A stretch of DNA of 64,000 nt, taken from NCBI GenBank assembly GCA_965284565.1, contig OZ260100.1:1612001-1676000 (forward strand), given 5' to 3'. Source of the stretch: BRH-c54 sp965284565. GTDB lineage: Bacteria > Bacteroidota > Bacteroidia > Flavobacteriales_E > Vicingaceae. A program made the translations under genes and the position numbers. This document shows positions 24,501 through 30,666 of this stretch, piece by piece; the stretch's first letter is position 1; every line of letters begins with the position of its first letter. The notes beneath the pieces are model-generated. The model was not told the origin of the DNA. It was given only the letters and a program-made list of their open reading frames with translations, and did not search any database.

Positions 24501-25855
24501 TAGGAAACACAACAGTAACCTGGACATCAACAGATGCATCAAGCAACTTTGTAACGTGTACACAAGTAGTAACGGTTGTGGATAATGAAGCACCAGTTAT
24601 TATATGTCCAAGTGATACAGTTGTGGGAAACACACCTGGATTATGTGGAGCAGTTGTAAATTACACAGCACCAGTAGGTACAGATAATTGTACTGGAGCA
24701 ACCACTGTATTAGTAAGTGGATTAGCATCAGGATCAACTTTCCCTGTAGGAACTACAACAGTAGTTTATGCAGTAGTTGACGGAAATAATAATGGAGATA
24801 CTTGTTCATTTAACATAACAGTTGCGGATTCATTAGCTCCAACAGCAGTATGTCAGGGTATTACCATATACCTTGATAATACAGGAAATGTTAATATACT
24901 AGGAACGGATGTTGATGGAGGCTCTTCAGATGATTGTGCTATAGATACATTAACATTATCTCAGTATAATTTTACTTGTTCGGCAATAGGAACAAACAAT
25001 GTTACCTTATATGTTACAGATACTTATGGTAATATTGATTCATGTACAGCAATTGTAACCGTTATGGATACAGTTGGACCAACAGTAATATGTCAAAACA
25101 TAAATGTGTATGTAGATAATGCAGGAAATGTGAGCATAACACCTAATGATATAGATGGAGGGTCATCCGATATGTGTGGAATAAGTGCTGTAACAGCATC
25201 GCAAACTACATTTACCTGTGCAGAATTAGGTTTAAATAATGTTACTTTATATGTTGAGGATAACAATGGAAATATAGATAGTTGTGTTGCACAAGTAACA
25301 GTTTATGATACTATTGCACCAACAATTACTTGTCCAACCAACCAAGAAGTATCAACAGATAATACTTGTATGTATGAAATAGAAGATTATACAAGTTTAG
25401 CAACAGCTTCAATGGATAATTGTGATATGAATAATGTAATTATAACACAAATGCCAGTAGCAGGAACATTGGTTACAGCTGATAATATTATTAATGATAA
25501 AGGACAAACAGTAGTAACCATAATAGTTGAAGACCTATCAGGAAATGCAGATACTTGTGAATTTATAGTAGACGTAACTTGTATAGATGCATTAACTATT
25601 CCTAACGTATTTACACCAAATGGTGATGGTAAAAATGATCTTTGGAACATTGCAGGAAAAGAAAACTATCCTGATATGAAAGTAAAAGTATTTAACAGAT
25701 GGGGAGACTTAATGTTTGAATCGGGTACAGGATATGAAACTCCATGGGATGGTAAATATAATAATGTAGAAGCTCCTGCAGCAACGTATTATTATGTTAT
25801 TATGTTAGGAAGTGATGAAGAAGATTTGTCAGGAACAATTAATATAATTAGATAA
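21560..25855 (+). CDS. T9SS-exported glycine-rich/HYR-repeat surface protein
   Basis: A 1431-residue cell-surface protein. The signal peptide (about 1-23, ending NVKSQ) leads into a glycine-rich domain (about 55-300) with GGGGGSFVMDV and IIAGGGGGGAR. Then come one diverged HYR domain, eight practically identical 78-residue HYR repeats (residues 384-1007), a further HYR domain, two units of the CQGITIYLDNTGNVNI type, a last HYR unit, and a C-terminal gliding-motility/CHU_C domain (about 1341-1431) with NVFTPNGDGKNDLW, VFNRWGDLMF and PWDGKYN. HYR domains are Ig-like and found in adhesins. The type B C-terminus marks it for T9SS export. A PorP/SprF gene follows after 31 bases, so the same two-gene logic as cassette 1 applies. 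Ligand unknown. Confidence 0.92.
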   Translation: MKKNLLSICALILSVFFIQNVKSQTYTFTNCGATGRFGPTQAQVNTTYTGANPLTGNVTINTQGIQEWSVPANGVYTIEVRGAQGGVSPTFFAGGNGARMIGEFTFTAGQLLKVAVGQQGQATIDNEGAGGGGGSFVMDVANNPIIIAGGGGGGARNVDANTIGVTGITANNGLWGGNGGTAGQGGNCGPCTSIGGGGGGGILTNGSDGSSRPSTGGRSFLNGLIGGQNEGPVATGGGFGGAGGGANNCGYGGGGGGYSGGGPGGWNGGCGGSGGGGASFNSGINQSNTAGFNTGNGIVIITLLCPSSAPTITCPANIAVNNDAGNCSAVVNYTPPSNPCATTVTQTAGLPSGSAFPVGVTTNTFQATNAFGSTTCSFTVTVTDNENPTITCPADVTINTDAGQCTSTAAIGTATGTDNCGSPTITNDAPASFPIGNTTVTWTSTDASSNFVTCTQVVTVVDNENPTITCPADVTINTDAGQCTSTAAIGTATGTDNCGSPTITNDAPASFPIGNTTVTWTSTDASSNFVTCTQVVTVVDNENPTITCPADVTINTDAGQCTSTAAIGTATGTDNCGSPTITNDAPASFPIGNTTVTWTSTDASSNFVTCTQVVTVVDNENPTITCPADVTINTDAGQCTSTAAIGTATGTDNCGSPTITNDAPASFPIGNTTVTWTSTDASSNFVTCTQVVTVVDNENPTITCPADVTINTDAGQCTSTAAIGTATGTDNCGSPTITNDAPASFPIGNTTVTWTSTDASSNFVTCTQVVTVVDNENPTITCPADVTINTDAGQCTSTAAIGTATGTDNCGSPTITNDAPASFPIGNTTVTWTSTDASSNFVTCTQVVTVVDNENPTITCPADVTINTDAGQCTSTAAIGTATGTDNCGSPTITNDAPASFPIGNTTVTWTSTDASSNFVTCTQVVTVVDNENPTITCPADVTINTDAGQCTSTAAIGTATGTDNCGSPTITNDAPASFPIGNTTVTWTSTDASSNFVTCTQVVTVVDNEAPVIICPSDTVVGNTPGLCGAVVNYTAPVGTDNCTGATTVLVSGLASGSTFPVGTTTVVYAVVDGNNNGDTCSFNITVADSLAPTAVCQGITIYLDNTGNVNILGTDVDGGSSDDCAIDTLTLSQYNFTCSAIGTNNVTLYVTDTYGNIDSCTAIVTVMDTVGPTVICQNINVYVDNAGNVSITPNDIDGGSSDMCGISAVTASQTTFTCAELGLNNVTLYVEDNNGNIDSCVAQVTVYDTIAPTITCPTNQEVSTDNTCMYEIEDYTSLATASMDNCDMNNVIITQMPVAGTLVTADNIINDKGQTVVTIIVEDLSGNADTCEFIVDVTCIDALTIPNVFTPNGDGKNDLWNIAGKENYPDMKVKVFNRWGDLMFESGTGYETPWDGKYNNVEAPAATYYYVIMLGSDEEDLSGTINIIR
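22709..24580 (+). repeat. Eight tandem 234-base repeats encoding identical HYR domains
   Basis: Eight head-to-tail copies of a 234-base (78-codon) unit starting GACAATGAAAATCC, 1872 bases in all. The copies encode the same protein. The only difference I found is one silent T/C in an Asn codon (AAT/AAC), with the order T, C, T, C, C, C, T, C. The unit has 104 G+C of 234 bases (44 percent by hand count), clearly above its flanks (about a third). A ninth, diverged unit starts at 24581 (GATAATGAAGCACC). Confidence 0.97.
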
Positions 25856-25886
25856 GCCAATAATAACGACAATAAAAAATAGACAC

Positions 25887-26807
25887 ATGAAAAATATATT
25901 AAAAATATTCATCACAATTTGTTTTATAGGAGGAAGTGTTTACGCACAACAAATTCCATTAACAAGTCAGTATATGTTTAATGACTATTTATTGAATCCA
26001 GCAGTAGCAGGATCAACTGATAGTATAAATATTTCATTATCAGCTAGAGCACAATGGACAGGTTTAGAAGGAGCACCAAGAACACAGTTTTTTAGTATAG
26101 ACTCAAAAGTTGGCGAAAAAATGGGAGTAGGAGGTTATGTGTATAATGATGAAACAGGTCCAATAAGTGAGAGAGGAATACAATTGTCTTATGCATATCA
26201 TTTAAATGTTAGCGATAATGCAAAATTATCTTTTAGTTTAGCAGGGATGATGTTTTTTCATGACATCAACACAGCCCAATTAAGACCAGAAGAAAGTGGG
26301 GATGATGCATTAAATAATATGAAAATAAATGCAGTGTCTCCAGATGTTAATTTTGGGATGATGTTTTATACAAGCAAATATAGAATTGGATTTTCATCTT
26401 CTCAATTATTAGAAAACAACTTGTATGGAGTAACTGCAGCAGCAGATAACAATTTAAATAAACTAGCAAGACATTATTATCTTTTCGCAGACTATAAGAT
26501 TGAAGCAAGTGATAAGATTACAGTAGTTCCATCTGCATTGGTAAAATATTTACAAGGAGCGCCAGTTCAGTTTGATATAAATGCAAGAATGATTTACGAT
26601 CAAAAATTTTGGTTGGGAGCGTCTTACAGATATAACAATGCTATAGTTGCGTTGGTTGGAGTTAATTATAAGAATTTTTCTTTTGGTTATGCTTATGATT
26701 ATACTACTACAGAAATAAAAGATTTTTCTACTGGTGGACATGAGATATTCATATCGTTAAGAATGCCAACAAAACCAACAGTAAGGTCAGCTCCCTCAAT
26801 AAATTAA
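25887..26807 (+). CDS. PorP/SprF-family type IX secretion outer-membrane protein (cassette 2)
   Basis: A 306-residue PorP/SprF barrel with a signal peptide ending VYAQ, the family start QQIPLTSQYMFNDYLLNPAV, GVGGYVYNDETGPISERGI, and a C-terminal NFSFGYAYDYTTTEI followed by TGGHEIFISLRM. It is presumed to help place or anchor the HYR adhesin encoded immediately upstream. It is a paralogue of the first PorP/SprF protein, with the same length and motif order but substantial divergence, except at the final SAPSIN. Confidence 0.93.
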   Translation: MKNILKIFITICFIGGSVYAQQIPLTSQYMFNDYLLNPAVAGSTDSINISLSARAQWTGLEGAPRTQFFSIDSKVGEKMGVGGYVYNDETGPISERGIQLSYAYHLNVSDNAKLSFSLAGMMFFHDINTAQLRPEESGDDALNNMKINAVSPDVNFGMMFYTSKYRIGFSSSQLLENNLYGVTAAADNNLNKLARHYYLFADYKIEASDKITVVPSALVKYLQGAPVQFDINARMIYDQKFWLGASYRYNNAIVALVGVNYKNFSFGYAYDYTTTEIKDFSTGGHEIFISLRMPTKPTVRSAPSIN

Positions 26808-26864
26808 GAAGCTAATAAAAGCACATAAAAAAACCACTTTGGAACTCCAAAGTGGTTTTTTTGT
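26787..26864 (+). repeat. 78-base porP-tail repeat, copy 2
   Basis: The counterpart of 20948-21025, again spanning the last codons, stop, spacer and terminator; 75 of 78 bases agree. Such identity outside a diverged gene body suggests recent recombination or selection on the 3' end of the mRNA. Confidence 0.9.
26827..26862 (+). terminator. Rho-independent terminator of adhesin cassette 2
   Basis: Identical in stem (CCACTTTGG 26834-26842 / CCAAAGTGG 26847-26855), loop (AACT) and A/T flanks to the terminator of cassette 1. It faces the convergent YceI-like gene. Confidence 0.9.
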
Positions 26865-26883
26865 TTTCAGATAAAGATAAGTT

Positions 26884-27531
26884 TTAGTTACAATTTTTGT
26901 CTAAAGAAGCTTCTATGTTTAACTGTACTACCGACCATAATTTGCTAACGCCATCTTCTCCTTTGTGTAAGTCTTCACATACTTTATTTAATGAAGCAAT
27001 AGCGTCATCACCATTCCAGTTGGCTAAATCAATTTCTCCAGTTAAACTTACTTTATTGTCATTAACTTTATAATCAAGTGTAACTTCTTTTTCAATGTTA
27101 TTTAGGGTTAAGTAAAATGTACACGTTCCGCTTTCATTATTTCCTTTAGCCGATTTTACCTGACCAATAATTAAATCGGTAGCATCCATAGCTCCAAAGA
27201 AAGATTCAATAATTTTTTTATCTCTATCTTCATTTTTGGTAAAAGTACTTTCAGTCATTATGGTAAAATTTATTCCATTAAGCACATCGGTTATTTTAGT
27301 AGATTTTTCACCACCTTTAACCATTACCTTATTAAAAGTTCCTCCAACACCAACTTTTTCTGTTGTTTTAAAGGCTGTCCAACTCACAGTTGAAGAAGAG
27401 GTTTTAGTGTATTCATAAAAACAGATAGGTTCACTACTATCAATTGTATTATTTTTGTCTTTGTTGTTCTCACCACAAGAAATTAGAAACAAAGAGGTAA
27501 TAATTACTGTAGGGAAAATAATTTTTTTCAT
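26884..27531 (-). CDS. YceI-like lipoprotein
   Basis: A 215-residue predicted lipoprotein (signal IITSLFLISC, lipobox cysteine at about residue 19). The body resembles the YceI lipocalin-like fold: VSWTAFKTTEKVGVGGTF near the start, GINFTIMTEST and a closing VSLTGEIDLANW. YceI proteins bind isoprenoid or other amphiphilic ligands in the periplasm. Sequence similarity is modest, so the fold call is tentative. It is convergent with cassette 2 and has no close neighbour on its own strand. The 224 bases upstream hold no gene; they contain a pyrimidine-rich tract at 27719-27755. Confidence 0.65.
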   Translation of the reverse strand: MKKIIFPTVIITSLFLISCGENNKDKNNTIDSSEPICFYEYTKTSSSTVSWTAFKTTEKVGVGGTFNKVMVKGGEKSTKITDVLNGINFTIMTESTFTKNEDRDKKIIESFFGAMDATDLIIGQVKSAKGNNESGTCTFYLTLNNIEKEVTLDYKVNDNKVSLTGEIDLANWNGDDAIASLNKVCEDLHKGEDGVSKLWSVVQLNIEASLDKNCN

Positions 27532-27755
27532 AATATAAAATATTTAGTTAGATTTTGTTTTTGCTAAGTTATCATTTTTTGAAAGGATAATGAAATTAAG
27601 TGTTTGGATTAACATTTTTTCACTTTTTTATATTAACGATGAGAGGTTATGTTCTATTTTAAACAAATGTTCACTACCTAGAATTGAGTAAAATACAGGA
27701 AAATTATTTTTTCGAAATCTCCAATCTTCTATCTTCCGTCTTCTCTCTTCCAACT

Positions 27756-29885
27756 TTACCTCACACTATCAATCATTACTCCTAAAATAGCTTGTGCTGC
27801 TTTACTAATTTTTGTTCCAGGTCCAAAAATACCAACCGCTCCGGCATTAAACAAAAACTCATAATCTTGTTGAGGAATAACTCCTCCAACAATTACTAAA
27901 ATATCTTCTCTACCAATATTTTTTAGTTCTTCAATTACTTGCGGAACTAAGGTTTTATGCCCAGCAGCTAATGAGGAAACTCCTAAAATATGCACATCAT
28001 TTTCAGCAGCTTGTTTAGCAGCTTCTGCAGGTGTTTGAAATAATGGACCAATGTCCACATCAAAACCTAAATCAGCAAAGGAGGTAGCAATAACTTTAGC
28101 TCCTCTATCATGTCCATCTTGCCCCATTTTAGCTACCATAATTCGTGGACGTCTGCCATCTAATTGAGCAAATTCGTCTGCCAATGCTTTGGCTTTTAAA
28201 AAATCTTTATCATCCATAACTTCAGAACTATATACTCCGCTAACAGAGCGAATTTGTGCTTGGTACCTGCCAAAAACTTCCTCCATGGCATCAGAAATTT
28301 CGCCTAAAGTTGCTCTTGTTCTGGCTGCATCTACAGCAGCTTCTAATAAATTACCATTCCCAGAACGTGCAATTTCGGTAATATTTTTTAAAGCAGCTTG
28401 TACTTTTTCGTTATTTCTGCTAGCTTTAATTTTATTTAAGCGTTCAATTTGGCTGTTTCTAACCTTAGTATTATCTACTTCTCTTACTTCAATTTCCTCA
28501 TCTGTATCAACAATATATTCATTTACGCCTACAATAATTTCTTTGCCACTGTCAATTCGAGCTTGTTTTTTTGCAGCCGCCTCTTCAATACGTAACTTAG
28601 GAATGCCTTTTTCTATGGCTTTTGCCATTCCACCGTGTTTTTCAACTTCCTCAATTAATTCCCACGCTTTTTCAGCTAATTGATGGGTAAGTGTTTCTAT
28701 GTAATAAGAACCACCCCAAGGATCAACAGTTTTACAAATTCCGGTTTCATTTTGGATAAAAAGTTGGGTATTTCTGGCTATACGAGCAGAATAATCTGTT
28801 GGTAAAGCAATAGCTTCATCCAAGGCATTGGTGTGTAAGGATTGTGTTCCACCCAATGCAGCAGCCAATGCTTCCACACAAGTTCGAACAATATTGTTAT
28901 AAGGATCTTGTTCTGTTAAACTCCAACCGCTAGTTTGGCAATGTGTTCTTAATGCTAATGATTTTTGGTTCTTAGGATTAAATTGTTTGACAATTTTAGC
29001 CCACAACAATCTACCCGCACGCATTTTGGCAATTTCCATAAAATGATTCATGCCTATTCCCCAAAAGAAAGAAAGGCGAGGAGCAAAATCATCAATATCC
29101 ATTCCCGATGCAATACCCGTACGTAAATATTCCAAGCCATCTGCTAAGGTGTAAGCCAACTCAATTTCGTTAGTTCCTCCAGCTTCTTGTATATGGTAGC
29201 CAGAAATACTAATAGAGTTGAATTTGGGCATGTTTTGCGAAGTATATTTAAAAATATCTGCAATAATTTTCATGGAAGGCAATGGTGGATAGATGTAGGT
29301 GTTTCGCACCATAAATTCCTTTAAGATGTCATTTTGTATGGTTCCTGTAAGTTGTTCGGGCTTTACACCTTGCTCTTCGGCAGCCACAATATAAAAAGCT
29401 AAAATTGGAATTACCGCTCCATTCATGGTCATAGAAACCGACATTTCATCCAATGGAATTTGGTCGAATAATAGTTTCATATCTTCTACAGAATCTATGG
29501 CAACTCCAGCTTTGCCGACATCACCAACTACTCTGGGATGATCGGAATCATAACCTCTGTGCGTGGCTAAATCAAATGCTACTGACAGCCCTTTTTGTCC
29601 GGCAGCTAAATTTTTTCTGTAAAAAGCATTGGATTCTTCAGCAGTACTAAAACCAGCATATTGGCGGATAGTCCATGGTCGCATAACATACATGGTAGAG
29701 TATGGACCTCTTAGGTTTGGAGCAATTCCTGCCCCATAATTTAGGTGGGTAAAGTTGGCTATATCTGCTTTGCTATACTGTTTTTTAACAGGAATAGATT
29801 CGGCAGTTTGCCATACTTCTTTATTAGAAATAACTGCTTTTTTATTTGCAGATTGATAGGTTAAGGTTGAAAAATCTGGCTTCAT
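27756..29885 (-). CDS. mutB: Methylmalonyl-CoA mutase, large (catalytic) subunit
   Basis: It catalyses the adenosylcobalamin-dependent interconversion of (R)-methylmalonyl-CoA and succinyl-CoA in propionate metabolism. The 709 residues are full length. A TIM-barrel domain (about 1-560) has PWTIRQYAGFSTAEESNAFY, HRGYDSDHPRVVGDVGKAGV and RNTQLFIQNETGICKTVDPW. The C-terminal cobalamin-binding domain (about 570-705) has the base-off histidine motif DGHDRG, then GVSSLAAGH and the IVGGVIP strand. In Bacteroidota it normally follows the small-subunit gene directly; here mutA is about 4.2 kb away. A TAAATTTG element upstream suggests its own promoter. Confidence 0.96.
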   Translation of the reverse strand: MKPDFSTLTYQSANKKAVISNKEVWQTAESIPVKKQYSKADIANFTHLNYGAGIAPNLRGPYSTMYVMRPWTIRQYAGFSTAEESNAFYRKNLAAGQKGLSVAFDLATHRGYDSDHPRVVGDVGKAGVAIDSVEDMKLLFDQIPLDEMSVSMTMNGAVIPILAFYIVAAEEQGVKPEQLTGTIQNDILKEFMVRNTYIYPPLPSMKIIADIFKYTSQNMPKFNSISISGYHIQEAGGTNEIELAYTLADGLEYLRTGIASGMDIDDFAPRLSFFWGIGMNHFMEIAKMRAGRLLWAKIVKQFNPKNQKSLALRTHCQTSGWSLTEQDPYNNIVRTCVEALAAALGGTQSLHTNALDEAIALPTDYSARIARNTQLFIQNETGICKTVDPWGGSYYIETLTHQLAEKAWELIEEVEKHGGMAKAIEKGIPKLRIEEAAAKKQARIDSGKEIIVGVNEYIVDTDEEIEVREVDNTKVRNSQIERLNKIKASRNNEKVQAALKNITEIARSGNGNLLEAAVDAARTRATLGEISDAMEEVFGRYQAQIRSVSGVYSSEVMDDKDFLKAKALADEFAQLDGRRPRIMVAKMGQDGHDRGAKVIATSFADLGFDVDIGPLFQTPAEAAKQAAENDVHILGVSSLAAGHKTLVPQVIEELKNIGREDILVIVGGVIPQQDYEFLFNAGAVGIFGPGTKISKAAQAILGVMIDSVR

Positions 29886-29909
29886 CTGTTACTTGTTAGT
29901 TACAACAAG

Positions 29910-29917
29910 CAAATTTA
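29910..29917 (-). promoter_or_regulatory. -7 promoter element for mutB
   Basis: On the minus strand TAAATTTG matches TAnnTTTG exactly, 25 bases upstream of the mutB start. The -33 box is not clear. An own promoter would be needed here because the upstream mutA lies beyond a block of unrelated genes. Confidence 0.4.
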
Positions 29918-29943
29918 GTAAAACACAAGTAAAATAGAATGAT

Positions 29944-30666
29944 TTAAGAAATAACAATTTTTTTAGTAATGATTTTATCTTCTATTAATATTTTTAAAAA
30001 ATAGATGCCTTTTTTTGTAGTTAAATCAAATTTAACTTCTAAAGAAGCAGGAGAGGAGCTATAAGAGGTTATTTTAGGACTTAGTTGTTCTCCCAAAATA
30101 TTGAAAAAATGGATATTGTTTTTTAGAGTGTCTAAATTTATATGGTTTGAAGATAATTTTATCAATCCAGAACTTGGGTTTGGATAAATAAGAATATCAA
30201 TTTCAGGCTCATTTAAAATAGGGGATTCAATAATAGTAGACTGACGATAAAAAGTCCCATGACATGTTAAATCAATAGTTTGTAATTTAAGTAGTATTTT
30301 AGTATTATGAATAATTCCTAATTCATAGTTTTTATTTGATGCTAATTCATTTATGGTGTCTTCGTAAGAAAAGAAGTAGATAGAGCAATTAAGATATTCT
30401 ATGTTATTGTAAGAGAAAGACACATTTTTTTTTATAATATGTTTTTCATAATTTAAAGATGAATTAAAAAATAATTGCTTGGAAGAAACATCTTTTTTTT
30501 GAACTAATTCTATGTTATTTTTTTCAAATTTAATTGGAAAATAGCTTGAAATTAATTCGTCTTGACTTATATTTGTCTCTTGGATAAATGAGTGATTACT
30601 TTGACAATATGAATTTATAGCAACTAGAATGAAAAGTAAAAGATTAAAAAAAGATATATTTTTCAT
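29944..30666 (-). CDS. Secreted protein with T9SS type A C-terminal sorting domain
   Basis: A 240-residue protein with an N-terminal signal peptide (MKNISFFNLLLFILVAINSY). The central 130 residues are unrecognised. The last 75-80 residues form a type A T9SS sorting domain (TIGR04183-like): LIYPNPSSGLIKLSS, IHFFNILGEQLS, and the closing TTKKGIYFLKILIEDKIITK followed by KIVIS. It should therefore be exported through the T9SS and anchored to, or released from, the surface. It is transcribed divergently from the large secreted protein gene to its right. The two reading frames overlap at their 5' ends if that gene starts at 30629. Confidence 0.83.
   Translation of the reverse strand: MKNISFFNLLLFILVAINSYCQSNHSFIQETNISQDELISSYFPIKFEKNNIELVQKKDVSSKQLFFNSSLNYEKHIIKKNVSFSYNNIEYLNCSIYFFSYEDTINELASNKNYELGIIHNTKILLKLQTIDLTCHGTFYRQSTIIESPILNEPEIDILIYPNPSSGLIKLSSNHINLDTLKNNIHFFNILGEQLSPKITSYSSSPASLEVKFDLTTKKGIYFLKILIEDKIITKKIVIS
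30572..30603 (+). promoter_or_regulatory. Possible promoter of the 30.6-34.1 kb operon
   Basis: TTTG (30572-30575), 21 bases, then TACTTTG (30597-30603), which is one base short of TAnnTTTG. It would give a start about 19 bases before the ATG at 30629. It lies inside the coding region of the divergent gene, which is unusual, so confidence is low. Confidence 0.3.

Noticed and set aside
22709..24580. CRISPR-like or VNTR array
   Set aside because: The 234-base period is fully in frame (78 codons), there are no spacers, and it encodes a protein domain. It is a coding tandem repeat.
22654..24633. A 659-codon open frame on the minus strand across the HYR repeats, plus repeated 76-codon frames
   Set aside because: It is a shadow: one stop-free unit copied eight times keeps the antisense frames open. 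The translation has no start signal, domain or signal peptide, and the plus-strand frame clearly encodes HYR domains.
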